Positions 43,991 through 52,685 of a stretch of DNA of 64,000 nucleotides are shown in pieces. How positions within the stretch are numbered: position 1 is the first letter of the stretch; each line of letters starts with the position of its first letter. Origin of the DNA: an uncultured Paracoccaceae bacterium (lineage in GTDB: Bacteria; Pseudomonadota; Alphaproteobacteria; Rhodobacterales; Rhodobacteraceae); assembly GCA_943787785.1 (NCBI GenBank), contig CALSNT010000003.1, positions 124,001-188,000 of the forward strand, read 5' to 3'. The translations under genes and the position numbers were made by a program. The notes beneath the pieces are model-generated. The model was not told the origin of the DNA. It worked only from the letters and a program-made list of their open reading frames with translations, and did not search any database.

Positions 43991-44467
43991 ATGACCGTGG
44001 ATGTGCTCATCGAAGACGCTCGCTGGACTGCCAACAGCCTTACACCGTTGGCCGATGCCGCTACCTGCGCAACACTTACCCACCTGTCCCTCAACCCGGA
44101 CGCCCTCGAAATCGCGCTCCTCGCTTGCGATGATACTCGTATCGCGACGCTCAACGCCGATTTCCGGAGCAAGCCGAGCGCCACCAATGTCCTCAGCTGG
44201 CCCTCCGGACCCTGGACGCCCACGCGCCTGCCGCCGGACGGTGAGCTGGGCGATATTGCAATCGCCTACGGGACCTGCGTGCGGGAAGCCGCCGAACAGG
44301 GCAAGGCGTTGGCGGATCACACCACCCATCTGATCGTCCACGCGACCCTTCATTTACTGGGGTTTGACCATGAAACCGATGCTGAGGCCGGCGAAATGGA
44401 GGCGCTGGAGGTCGAGATACTTGCGCGTCTGGGGCTTCCCGACCCATATAGGGGGCAGGGGACGTGA
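43991..44467 (+). CDS. ybeY: endoribonuclease YbeY
   Basis: A 158-residue YbeY with the zinc motif HATLHLLGFDHE (HxxxHxxGxDH) near residues 117-128. It processes the 3' end of 16S rRNA and takes part in ribosome quality control. I choose the ATG at 43991, where homology starts. Followed by the corC-like gene and lnt, the usual order in proteobacteria; phoH, which often precedes, is missing here. Confidence 0.93.
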   Translation: MTVDVLIEDARWTANSLTPLADAATCATLTHLSLNPDALEIALLACDDTRIATLNADFRSKPSATNVLSWPSGPWTPTRLPPDGELGDIAIAYGTCVREAAEQGKALADHTTHLIVHATLHLLGFDHETDAEAGEMEALEVEILARLGLPDPYRGQGT

Positions 44468-44491
44468 TCCCCGGGCCACCGGAAAGGTAAA

Positions 44492-45382
44492 ATGACCGAC
44501 GCCACTGACGGGTCTTCTAGCGCGGCGCAAAGCGCGCAACCAATGACCGACGACCCGACCGCACCGCCCAAGGCGCACCGCTTTCTGCGGCGTCTGTTTC
44601 AGGCCATAACTCCGACAGATACGGCCCCAACGCAGGATGCGGTCCCGCTGCCCGAAAGCGTCGGGCTTGACGTACTGCCTGGTATCTCAAACCTGCAACG
44701 TCTTCGTGTCGAAGACGTTGCCGTCCCGCGCGCGGAGATTGTTGCGGTCGAAGCTGGTACGGAGCGTGAAGCATTGCTGGGTGTGTTTCGTGACAGTGGC
44801 TTGAGCCGCTTGCCGGTCTACACCGGCACGCTCGATACACCGATTGGGCTGGTCCACATCAAAGATTTCGCGTTGGAGCACGGTTTCAACGGCAAAGGTG
44901 CCTTTCGGCTGCGCAAACTGGTGCGCCCGCTGCTTTATGTTCCGCCGTCGATGCCCATCGGTGTGCTGTTGCAGAAAATGCAGACAGACCGCATCCACAT
45001 GGCATTGGTGATCGACGAATACGGCGGCGTTGACGGACTGATCACGCTGGAAGACCTGATCGAACAGGTTCTGGGCGAGATTGAGGACGAGCACGACATT
45101 GACGAAGACAAATTCTGGGTGGCTGAGCGTGACGGAGTTTGGCTCGCCGAAGCTCGAACTCCACTGGACGAATTTGAGGCAGAAAGCGGCCTTGCGCTGA
45201 GGATCCCCGACGAGGAAGAGATCGATACCCTCGGTGGTGTCGTGTTCCTGCTGCTGGGCCGGGTGCCCGCGCGCGGAGAGGTGATTGTCCATCCGAGCGG
45301 TACTGAGTTCGAGATTGTCGATGCCGATCCGCGACGCGTGAAACGCTTGCGTGTCTGCCGTCCTGATGCGCGCAAGGCCTGA
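44492..45382 (+). CDS. CorC/HlyC-type CBS-domain protein
   Basis: A 296-residue cytoplasmic protein with paired CBS domains (ISNLQRLRVEDVAVPRAEIV onward and YVPPSMPIGVLLQKMQTDRI onward) and a C-terminal CorC_HlyC domain (FEAESGLALRIPDEEEIDTL onward). The N-terminal 55 residues are Pro/Ala-rich and probably disordered. CorC is tied to magnesium/cobalt efflux and to YbeY and Lnt by gene order. No transmembrane DUF21 domain is present, so it is the short form. Confidence 0.9.
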   Translation: MTDATDGSSSAAQSAQPMTDDPTAPPKAHRFLRRLFQAITPTDTAPTQDAVPLPESVGLDVLPGISNLQRLRVEDVAVPRAEIVAVEAGTEREALLGVFRDSGLSRLPVYTGTLDTPIGLVHIKDFALEHGFNGKGAFRLRKLVRPLLYVPPSMPIGVLLQKMQTDRIHMALVIDEYGGVDGLITLEDLIEQVLGEIEDEHDIDEDKFWVAERDGVWLAEARTPLDEFEAESGLALRIPDEEEIDTLGGVVFLLLGRVPARGEVIVHPSGTEFEIVDADPRRVKRLRVCRPDARKA

Positions 45383-45418
45383 CCGCCGGGTGGGACGTCA
45401 GAGATTCGGTAAGCAGTC

Positions 45419-46924
45419 ATGATACGGACGCCCGGCGGAATACGCCGATTTAGGCTTGTCGGGCTGGCGCTGGCGTCAGGCATCGTTGCGGCAGCGGGGC
45501 AGGCGCCGCTCGGCTGGACGTACCTTGCACTTCTGGGCTTTGCAGGGCTGATCTGGGTCGTGGCATCGGCCCCTTCGACCCGCTTGGGCATCCTGAGAGG
45601 GTGGTTTGGTGGTATCGGATACTTCGCCGCAACGTTGTTCTGGATCGTTGAGCCATTTTTGGTTGATCCGGTCCGCACCGGCTGGATGGCCCCGTTCGCA
45701 TTGCTGTTCACGGCCACTGGGTTCGCTCTCTTCTGGGGCGCCGGGTCTGGCTTGGGCGTTTGGCTTGTACGGTCCCGCGCCCGGCGCGCTATCGGCGTAG
45801 CGCTTGGCATTGCGCTGGCTGAAATGCTGCGCGGGCATCTGCTGACCGGCTTCCCCTGGGCCTTGCCCGCCTACATCTGGATCGACCATCCGGCGGCCCA
45901 ATGGCTGGCCTGGGTCGGCCCGTATGGTCTGAGCGTTATGACGCTGTTGGTTGCCGCACTGCCGGTTTTGTTCTGGCAAGCTGGTCGCGGCCGGGTCGCC
46001 GCCCTTGCGGCCCTCGTAGTGCCGATTGCCTTGATAGAAGGCAGTGGTTGGCTACGCGTATCATCGCTGCCAATCGACAACACTGACCGCCCGATCGTCC
46101 GCCTGATCCAGCCAAATGCCCCGCAGCATCAGAAGTGGGAACCTGAGATGATCCCGGTGTTCTTTGAACGGGCTGAGGCAGCAACTGCTGCCACTGCCGA
46201 TATTCCGCCAGCCCTGATCGTCTGGCCCGAGACCGCGCTGCCCACATTTCTGGATGCGGCCGAAAATGCGCGCGTGAGAATTCGGGTGGCTGCCGGAGAG
46301 GCTCAAGTCGTCGTCGGGGCTTTGCGCCGGGACGCAAATGGCATCTACAATTCGCTCGTCGTGATCGACGCAGATGGCGGTGCCGGTCAAACCTACGACA
46401 AGCACCACCTCGTTCCGTTCGGCGAATACATCCCGCTGGAAGGCCTCGCCAGGCGTATCGGTCTTGGTGCATTGGCCGCGCAAGGTGGTGCGCTGTCAGC
46501 CGGGAGTGGGCCACAGCTGATTGACCTCGGTCCGCTTGGCGCTGCGTTGCCGCTGATTTGCTATGAAGCGATTTTCCCGGCCAACACCCGCACGGACCAG
46601 CGGCCCAACCTGCTGCTGCAGATCACCAACGATGCCTGGTTCGGGCAATACGTTGGACCCTTTCAGCATCTTGCGCAGGCACGTGCGCGGGCCATCGAAC
46701 AGGGGCTGCCGCTGGTCCGCGCCGCCAATACCGGCGTAAGCGCAGTGGTGGCCCCGTCCGGTGCAGTGACGGCGTCACTGGGTCTGGGGCAGGGCGGGCA
46801 CCTTGATGCGCCTCTGCCAGCCCCTTTGCCAGCGACGCTGTTTGCGCGCACTAACGTCTGGCCCGCGATTGTTTTCTCGGTTTTGGCGCTGATATTTCTG
46901 GCATTTTGGCGCCGCCAAAGCTGA
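45419..46924 (+). CDS. lnt: apolipoprotein N-acyltransferase
   Basis: A 501-residue inner-membrane enzyme with about six N-terminal helices followed by a periplasmic nitrilase-fold domain. The catalytic triad is visible: Glu271 in VWPETALP, Lys328 in YDKHHLVPFGEY and Cys381 in LICYEAIFP. It adds the third acyl chain to mature lipoproteins such as the transglycosylase at 50142. A last helix (WPAIVFSVLALIFLAFW) ends the protein. Confidence 0.95.
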   Translation: MIRTPGGIRRFRLVGLALASGIVAAAGQAPLGWTYLALLGFAGLIWVVASAPSTRLGILRGWFGGIGYFAATLFWIVEPFLVDPVRTGWMAPFALLFTATGFALFWGAGSGLGVWLVRSRARRAIGVALGIALAEMLRGHLLTGFPWALPAYIWIDHPAAQWLAWVGPYGLSVMTLLVAALPVLFWQAGRGRVAALAALVVPIALIEGSGWLRVSSLPIDNTDRPIVRLIQPNAPQHQKWEPEMIPVFFERAEAATAATADIPPALIVWPETALPTFLDAAENARVRIRVAAGEAQVVVGALRRDANGIYNSLVVIDADGGAGQTYDKHHLVPFGEYIPLEGLARRIGLGALAAQGGALSAGSGPQLIDLGPLGAALPLICYEAIFPANTRTDQRPNLLLQITNDAWFGQYVGPFQHLAQARARAIEQGLPLVRAANTGVSAVVAPSGAVTASLGLGQGGHLDAPLPAPLPATLFARTNVWPAIVFSVLALIFLAFWRRQS

Positions 46925-46977
46925 TCATCACTCGTTCGACAAAATCCCTGCCGGTGGTGCGATATGAGTCCTTCCCG

Positions 46978-47006
46978 TTGACGCCAAGCGCTGTCCCGCT
47001 TAGGGC
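46978..47006 (+). promoter_or_regulatory. sigma-70-type promoter for metK
   Basis: TTGACG (46978-46983) and TAGGGC (47001-47006) are separated by 17 bp. Transcription would begin near 47013, placing the riboswitch stem (from 47017) at the very 5' end of the mRNA. This agrees well with a short leader. Confidence 0.6.
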
Positions 47007-47016
47007 AAGTGTCCTT

Positions 47017-47065
47017 GCCGCCCCAACGGCTTCCTGACGGGGCGGCGCGTTTATCAATGGAGCGC
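47017..47065 (+). promoter_or_regulatory. SAM/SAH riboswitch in the metK leader
   Basis: GCCGCCCC (47017-47024) pairs perfectly with GGGGCGGC (47039-47046); the loop AACGGCTTCCTGAC carries the conserved core of the class as I recall it, and the downstream AATGGAGCG contains GGAG, the metK ribosome site. Pairing between CTTCC and GGAG would form the pseudoknot that hides the Shine-Dalgarno when SAM or SAH binds. The class is known upstream of metK in Rhodobacterales, so position, sequence and taxon agree. Control would be translational: high SAM shuts off SAM synthetase. Confidence 0.88.
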
Positions 47066-47071
47066 CCCCCG

Positions 47072-48253
47072 ATGGCCCGTCAGAATTACACGTTCACTTC
47101 GGAATCCGTATCCGAAGGCCACCCCGACAAATTGTGCGACCGGATTTCCGACGCCGTGCTCGACGCTTTTCTGGGCGAAGAACCCGAAGCCCGGGTCGCT
47201 TGCGAAACCTTCGCCACCACCAACCGTGTGGTCATTGGCGGTGAGGTCGGCCTGTCCGACAAAGATAAACTGGCCACCTACATGGGCCGGATCGAAGGTA
47301 TCGCCCGCGACTGCATCAAGGACATCGGCTACGAGCAGGAGAAGTTTCACTGGAAGACCTGTAAGGTTACAAACCTTCTGCACGAACAGTCGGCGCATAT
47401 CGCGCAAGGTGTGAATGCGCGTGATAACAAGGACGAAGGCGCCGGTGATCAGGGGATCATGTTTGGCTATGCGGTCAATGAAACGCCGGAATTGATGCCC
47501 GCCCCGATCCAGTATGCCCACGCGATCCTGCGCCGTCTCGCCGAGGTGCGAAAGTCGGGCGAACAGCCGACCCTGCGCCCTGACGCCAAAAGCCAGATCT
47601 CGCTGCGCTATGAAAACGGCGATCCTGCCGAGGTGACATCCATCGTGCTTTCGACGCAGCATGCTGAGGAGAGCCAGACCTCAGACGACATCCGTGAGAT
47701 AGTCGAGCCCTATATTCACGAGGTTCTGCCCAGCGGTTGGATCACGGCGAACACCGAATGGCACGTGAACCCGACCGGAACCTTTGTGATCGGCGGACCC
47801 GACGGAGACGCAGGCTTGACGGGCCGCAAAATCATCGTCGACACCTATGGCGGAGCCGCGCCCCACGGCGGTGGCGCGTTTTCCGGCAAGGACCCGACCA
47901 AGGTTGACCGCTCGGCGGCCTACGCCGCGCGCTATCTGGCCAAGAACGTCGTTGCGGCGGGCCTCGCCCATCGTTGCACGATCCAGCTGAGCTATGCGAT
48001 CGGGGTGACCAAACCGCTGTCGATCTATGCCGACACCCACGGCACCGGACAAGTTGACGACGCGGCGATTGAAGCGGCGGTGGCAGAAGCGATGGACCTG
48101 ACCCCGCGCGGTATTCGAGAGCATCTGGGCCTGAACCGCCCGATCTATGCGCGCACTGCGGCTTACGGCCACTTTGGACGCGCGCCAGAGGCGGACGGTG
48201 GGTTCAGCTGGGAACGCACCGATTTGGTTGAGGCGCTGAAGGGGGCCGTCTGA
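47072..48253 (+). CDS. metK: S-adenosylmethionine synthetase
   Basis: A 393-residue Met[21 protein letters not shown] opens the protein with the ATP-binding His, [12 protein letters not shown] is the conserved hexapeptide region and [16 protein letters not shown] the P-loop-like motif. It makes SAM from methionine and ATP. I choose the ATG at 47072, 9 nt after the GGAG that lies in the riboswitch; an in-frame ATG at 47057 overlaps that GGAG and cannot use it. Confidence 0.97.
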   Translation: MARQNYTFTSESVSEGHPDKLCDRISDAVLDAFLGEEPEARVACETFATTNRVVIGGEVGLSDKDKLATYMGRIEGIARDCIKDIGYEQEKFHWKTCKVTNLLHEQSAHIAQGVNARDNKDEGAGDQGIMFGYAVNETPELMPAPIQYAHAILRRLAEVRKSGEQPTLRPDAKSQISLRYENGDPAEVTSIVLSTQHAEESQTSDDIREIVEPYIHEVLPSGWITANTEWHVNPTGTFVIGGPDGDAGLTGRKIIVDTYGGAAPHGGGAFSGKDPTKVDRSAAYAARYLAKNVVAAGLAHRCTIQLSYAIGVTKPLSIYADTHGTGQVDDAAIEAAVAEAMDLTPRGIREHLGLNRPIYARTAAYGHFGRAPEADGGFSWERTDLVEALKGAV

Positions 48254-48259
48254 CGACGG

Positions 48260-48283
48260 CCTGCCTCCGGCAGGGATATTTTT
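48260..48283 (+). terminator. terminator behind metK (dispersed repeat, copy A)
   Basis: CCTGCC (48260-48265) and GGCAGG (48269-48274) form a 6-bp stem with a TCC loop, followed by GATATTTTT. The stretch 48262-48295 recurs with 26 of 34 matches at 29571-29604, so this terminator is part of a repeated element. Confidence 0.65.
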
Positions 48284-48309
48284 GAGCCAATGATGATATG
48301 GGGAGCGCG

Positions 48310-49017
48310 ATGACCGCGCCTAAGCGCCCTTGGCGCAACTTCTATGGCCGGATCAGCGGCAAGACTCTGCGCGACAGCCAGCGGCGGTATTTGGACTCGG
48401 ACCTCGGCGTTCTGTCGCCGGGACCGGTCGGTTGGGACGAGAATCCGGATCGCACTCCGCTGGATCTGGTCACACGTTTCGGGGATGTTCCGGTCTGGCT
48501 GGAGATTGGGTTCGGTGGTGGCGAGCACATGGTGCATCAGGCCGCCCAAAACCCCGATGTGTCGATTATCGGGGCTGAGCCGTACATCAATGGTGTCGCG
48601 ATGCTGCTGGGAAAGCTGCGAAAAGCCGGGGTCGAGAATGTCGCGATCCACCCCGGCGACGTCCGCGACCTGATGGATGTTCTGCCAGAAGCCACGATTG
48701 CACGCGCTTTCCTGCTCTATCCAGACCCCTGGCCCAAGGCGCGCCATCATCGCCGCCGGTTCGTGACACCCGAACACCTGGTTCCATTGGCCCGTGTGCT
48801 CGCCCCCGGTGCGATCTTCCGGGTTGCCACGGATATTGAGGATTACGTTCGCCAGACTCTGGAAGAAGTCTCCCGCGACACCTTCACCAACCTCACCGAA
48901 GACATTCACTGCCCCTGGGACGACTGGATTCCCACGCGATACGAACAAAAGGCCCTGCGCGAGGGACGAAAACCGCATTATCTGACGTTTCAGCGCAACG
49001 GAAATGGTTCGGATTGA
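48310..49017 (+). CDS. trmB: tRNA (guanine-N7)-methyltransferase
   Basis: A 235-residue TrmB with the SAM motif WLEIGFGGGEH, IGAEPYINGVA and the tRNA-binding/catalytic segment LLYPDPWPKARHHRRRFV. It methylates G46 in the variable loop of tRNAs. I choose the ATG at 48310 because GGGGAG lies 4 nt upstream; the frame's first ATG at 48298 would place that site inside the coding region. Confidence 0.94.
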   Translation: MTAPKRPWRNFYGRISGKTLRDSQRRYLDSDLGVLSPGPVGWDENPDRTPLDLVTRFGDVPVWLEIGFGGGEHMVHQAAQNPDVSIIGAEPYINGVAMLLGKLRKAGVENVAIHPGDVRDLMDVLPEATIARAFLLYPDPWPKARHHRRRFVTPEHLVPLARVLAPGAIFRVATDIEDYVRQTLEEVSRDTFTNLTEDIHCPWDDWIPTRYEQKALREGRKPHYLTFQRNGNGSD

Positions 49018-49121
49018 GGGCGATGCCTTGTCCGTGCGCCTGCCAGTGATTACAATGTCATCGAGTTGATACCACCAAGGGCGGCCCGATGCGGTCGCTT
49101 TTACTTATTCAAGGAAGTGGC

Positions 49122-49703
49122 ATGTCCTGGACCGATGAGCGCGTCGAGACGTTGAAGAAAATGTGGACCGAGGGCCAGTCGGCCAGTCAGATCGCCAAGG
49201 AATTGGGCGGCGTGACCCGCAACGCGGTGATCGGCAAGGTGCATCGTCTGGGTCTGTCGAACCGGTCTGGCGCGCAAGCGGCTCCGGCGGCGAAGGAAAA
49301 AGCCGCCCCCGCGCGAGCAAAGGCGAAAGCAGAACCTAAGGTCGAGGCGAAGCCAGCGCCCGAGGTAAAGTCAGCCCCGGGCCGCGCTACCGAAATCCCA
49401 CCACCGGCGCCGGTTAACCTGCGCACCAAGATCATCCCGGCGGGCCAGCCTCTGCCGCCGCAACCCAGCGCAAACGAGATCAGCCCCGAAGCGCTGGCCA
49501 GCGTTCGCGAGGTTGAGAAAAAGGCCAAGAAGATCAGTTTGATGGAATTGACCGAGCGGACCTGCAAATGGCCGATTGGTGATCCGGCGACGGATGATTT
49601 CTGGTTCTGCGGATTGGGTGTGCAGTCGGGCAAGCCTTATTGCGAAGCCCACGTCGGCGTGGCGTTTCAGCCGATGAGCAGTCGTCGGGATCGTCGGCGG
49701 TAA
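49122..49703 (+). CDS. gcrA: cell-cycle transcriptional regulator GcrA
   Basis: A 193-residue GcrA. The DNA-binding N terminus is MSWTDERVETLKKMWTEGQS followed by ASQIAKELGGVTRNAVIGK. The middle is a long Ala/Pro/Lys-rich linker, and the C-terminal domain TCKWPIGDPATDDFWFCG with YCEAHVGVAFQP binds RNA polymerase sigma70. GcrA activates promoters bearing CcrM-methylated GANTC sites and is restricted to alphaproteobacteria. AAGGAAG lies 6 nt before the chosen ATG at 49122. Confidence 0.95.
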   Translation: MSWTDERVETLKKMWTEGQSASQIAKELGGVTRNAVIGKVHRLGLSNRSGAQAAPAAKEKAAPARAKAKAEPKVEAKPAPEVKSAPGRATEIPPPAPVNLRTKIIPAGQPLPPQPSANEISPEALASVREVEKKAKKISLMELTERTCKWPIGDPATDDFWFCGLGVQSGKPYCEAHVGVAFQPMSSRRDRRR

Positions 49704-49737
49704 CTCTCTCGACGGGTGTGCTGGAAGAGGGTCGAGC

Positions 49738-50132
49738 GTGGCAACTGAGATCGTGCCGGAAGGGATGCGTGCCGCACTTGAGTAGATGCAAATGTCCCCA
49801 GCAGTACGCTCGGGACAACAGGTTTTCTCAGCGGTATGACAGGCTCGGATGCGAGCGGTGAGTTACCGCAAGATCCTGCAGCCCAGTTTCAGGCGGCGTT
49901 CAAAAAGATTGTTACTATTTTAAAAGCAAGCGGTCTTGAATTTGGCTCGGTCGCCGAGATGACCAGTTATCATGTGGCGCTGCAGAAGAATTTTCAGCTA
50001 TTTCAGACAGTTCGATCCGACTACGTCTCACGACCTTATCCCGCCTGGACAGCTGTCGAGGTGGCCGGATTGCGCCGCAAAGGCGCGTTGGTCGAAATAC
50101 GCGTCGTGGCCGAGGTCGATAATACGAGCTAG
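49738..50132 (+). pseudogene. RidA (YjgF)-family protein, decayed
   Basis: An intact frame from 49836 encodes the last 98 residues of a RidA-like protein (DPAAQFQAAFKKIVTILKAS, then YPAWTAVEVAGL), lacking the first third. That third is readable upstream in another frame: GTG at 49738 after AGAGGG, then ATEIVPEGMRAALE, an in-frame TAG at 49783-49785 where CAG is expected, MQMSPAVRSGQQVF, and a 1-nt deletion near 49827 before LSGMTGSD. Two independent lesions within 45 bp make real decay more likely than sequencing error. The intact family hydrolyses reactive imines/enamines from PLP enzymes; the retained part could still be translated from ATG 49836. Confidence 0.75.
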
Positions 50133-50141
50133 CGCAGCGCC

Positions 50142-50669
50142 CTACCCGCAATACGTGCGCACCTCGGTATCCCGCAGCCCCGTCTCGCGCAGCATGCAGC
50201 GATTGCGTGCCTCATAGTAATAGCCCTTGGCGTACCACTGCACGGCCTGCGCCTCGCTGCCACGGCTCAGTAGCCAGGCTCCGCGAAGATATTTCCCGGC
50301 GTATTTTAAATTTGTATTGGCATCCAGAAGGTCATTCGGCCTGCCCCTGAACCCCATCGTCCCTGCGGTCGCAGGCAGGATCTGCATCATCCCGTAGTAA
50401 GGGCCGTTGCGCGCGTCGGCGCGATAGTCGCTTTCGCGTTGAATGACGCGATGCAAAAGCGAACGTGGGATGTCATAGTGATCGGCCCATTTGTTTACCA
50501 GCTTGCGGACTTTCGGAGTTTCACCCGGATAAAGGTTCGGCGTCGCGGCCCGCTGGACCGGCACGAAGAACGGCACCGCGCGTGGTTCCGGAGCAGGGGC
50601 CGAAGGCGCGGCGCAGGCCGACAGGAGGGCGAACAAAACGATGGGGGCAAGACGCAGGGTAGGGTACAT
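50142..50669 (-). CDS. lytic transglycosylase lipoprotein
   Basis: A 175-residue SLT-family lytic transglycosylase. The signal peptide ends in the lipobox LLSAC, so it is a lipoprotein probably in the outer membrane. The catalytic Glu is in VIQRESDYRADA, followed by YGMMQILPATAGTMGF and LKYAGKYLRGAW. It cleaves peptidoglycan glycan strands with anhydro-muramyl formation. AGGT lies 6 nt before the ATG. It faces the ridA remnant tail to tail. Confidence 0.9.
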   Translation of the reverse strand: MYPTLRLAPIVLFALLSACAAPSAPAPEPRAVPFFVPVQRAATPNLYPGETPKVRKLVNKWADHYDIPRSLLHRVIQRESDYRADARNGPYYGMMQILPATAGTMGFRGRPNDLLDANTNLKYAGKYLRGAWLLSRGSEAQAVQWYAKGYYYEARNRCMLRETGLRDTEVRTYCG

Positions 50670-50767
50670 AAGGTGACCTTTAACAATTACGGTGCCGGTA
50701 TGTGTCCCGCAGAGCGATCCTGAGCAAGCCCCCTGCGTACAAATGGCAGATCTTCGCGCATGGGGAC

Positions 50768-52618
50768 CTAGCCGGTGGACAGGTCCTCCCAGCGCATATC
50801 GCCCAGATAGAGCGCATACCGGCCATTGAAGTCTTCATAGTCGCGCGCCGTCTGGATTTTTCCGCCGGAGACAACGATCCGGTCATCTTCCAGAACCGCC
50901 TCGTGGCGGCTGATCCAACCGGGTGCGTCACCGGTTGTTTCAACTTTCGAGATCGAGAAATCTGACAGGTTCAGGCGCAGAACCTGGGTTTCACCTACAC
51001 GCCTGTCCTGCTGATATCCAAGGCTTCCGATGATGAGAATGGAGTCTTCCAGCAACGTCGCCGTGTGGAAATCCGTCGGCGGGAATGCCTTGTCGGGGTA
51101 GGTGAAAACCTCGACCCCGCCCATGCCGTCATGCACGACGACATCATTGTATATGTTGAAATCCGGATCATAGGAATCCTCGTGCTCACCCGCAATCTGG
51201 ACCCAACGGCCATCGGGAAGGCGGGTGGTGGTGCGGCCAAACCGGTCGAAGCTCCAGGTGGCGGGGCGCGGAAAGGCTTTCTTGTCCTCTTCGGGGCCGT
51301 AATCCTGCAATCCGGCGTAGCCGCTTTTCCCGGTGCGGATCATCTCCCTGAGGAAAGGGTGGTCCACTTTCTCAGGGTTGCCCGACCCATAACGGGGCAC
51401 CGATTGGCTGTTAAAATCCTCGGCGGTGACGGTCTGTTCCGGGATCAGGCAGGCCCCGGTGACAAAGCGCATCTGATCCGCGTTGAGGCTGTCGAGTTGC
51501 GCCGGGTCCCAGCCAGCCTCGACCAGCATGCGTGCGACGACCACGACTTCCGGTGTGCCGTCATCTGTTAGCTTTGCGGCCGGGTCATCCTGGTAGGCCG
51601 CAATGTCGTCGACATCCGACATGTCCGGGTCGTGCTGAAGCAGCAGGCCCAGGACATCAATGTGGTGCATATTCGCCGCCGTCCAGACTGGGCTTTGACC
51701 CCACTGATTTTCGGCATCCACCGACACGTCAGCCCCAAGCAGCGCTGCAACGACCTCGACGTCACCGGATTCGATTGCTGTGTGGAGGGCATCCCCGGCC
51801 TCGGCACCATCAGCACCGCTTGCCTCCAGCTGAGCCGCCATCACCAGCTTGGTCTTTTCGGCATCGCCGACCAGCGCGGCCAATTCCGCTGCGGTGTTCT
51901 TTTCTTCATCTGGTCGCATCAGGAGGTCCGATGGCAGCGCCGCCTCCACATCTTCAATCGTCCCCCACGCAATTGCCACCTGCAGTGGCCCCCAGCCCAC
52001 GGCGTCCGGGTCTGCCCCAGCTTCGACCAGCATCTGCATCGCATCAAACCGGTGCCGCTCGTAAGCATAGGCCAGTGGTGCATCCATCAGGAAAGAGCGT
52101 TGATTGGGATCTGCACCGTCGTCCAACAACGCGCGTATTGTCTGGAGTAGATCGGCATCGTCGGTCTGCTCAAGCGCCTTGATCAGCAGAGTACGCGATT
52201 TCTCGTCTTGCTTCAGCAAGCGCTTCATTTCCTTATCGACTTTCTTGTAGCTCTTGCCTTCAGCCTCGACTGCATCGCGCTCGGCGGTAAAATCGTTCAG
52301 CACGTCAAACGAAACCTCCTGCCCGGTCAGCGCCACCCGCCGCCGCCATTTCGCCAACAAGTTCCGCGCCTGATCCAGCAACTCATCGTTGCCCTGCTTG
52401 ATCTGCGGCCCAAGCTCGGCAAACGTCTCGGCCAACCCGTCCTCGAACTGCGCCATCAGGGCGTCGCGCTGGTCCGGGTCAATCCCCTCCATTGCGCCTT
52501 CAAGGCTTTTGCTCAACTCGTCCAGTGTCCCTTCCAGCATTGCCTTTTCGTCGTCGCCAATCGCGTCATCGATGGCCTTGTTCCGCCCCATGACTTTGCG
52601 GAGAATTCCAGAAAACAT
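50768..52618 (-). CDS. ankyrin-repeat protein with kelch-like C-terminal region
   Basis: A 616-residue acidic protein. Residues 1-130 are helical and charged; about 150-330 hold four to six ankyrin repeats ([60 protein letters not shown]). From about 400 onward the sequence shows a beta-propeller look with repeated GG/WxxY-type blades ([56 protein letters not shown]), reminiscent of kelch repeats. I choose the ATG at 52618 with GTGGA 6 nt upstream; 52636 is an alternative. No enzyme domain or signal peptide is seen; a protein-protein interaction role is inferred. Confidence 0.75.
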   Translation of the reverse strand: MFSGILRKVMGRNKAIDDAIGDDEKAMLEGTLDELSKSLEGAMEGIDPDQRDALMAQFEDGLAETFAELGPQIKQGNDELLDQARNLLAKWRRRVALTGQEVSFDVLNDFTAERDAVEAEGKSYKKVDKEMKRLLKQDEKSRTLLIKALEQTDDADLLQTIRALLDDGADPNQRSFLMDAPLAYAYERHRFDAMQMLVEAGADPDAVGWGPLQVAIAWGTIEDVEAALPSDLLMRPDEEKNTAAELAALVGDAEKTKLVMAAQLEASGADGAEAGDALHTAIESGDVEVVAALLGADVSVDAENQWGQSPVWTAANMHHIDVLGLLLQHDPDMSDVDDIAAYQDDPAAKLTDDGTPEVVVVARMLVEAGWDPAQLDSLNADQMRFVTGACLIPEQTVTAEDFNSQSVPRYGSGNPEKVDHPFLREMIRTGKSGYAGLQDYGPEEDKKAFPRPATWSFDRFGRTTTRLPDGRWVQIAGEHEDSYDPDFNIYNDVVVHDGMGGVEVFTYPDKAFPPTDFHTATLLEDSILIIGSLGYQQDRRVGETQVLRLNLSDFSISKVETTGDAPGWISRHEAVLEDDRIVVSGGKIQTARDYEDFNGRYALYLGDMRWEDLSTG

Positions 52619-52685
52619 GTCCATTCCACTTTGCATTGCTTCGGTGGCTCCGCTACGTCGGAACCCTGATCAACAGGGGCTTTGC

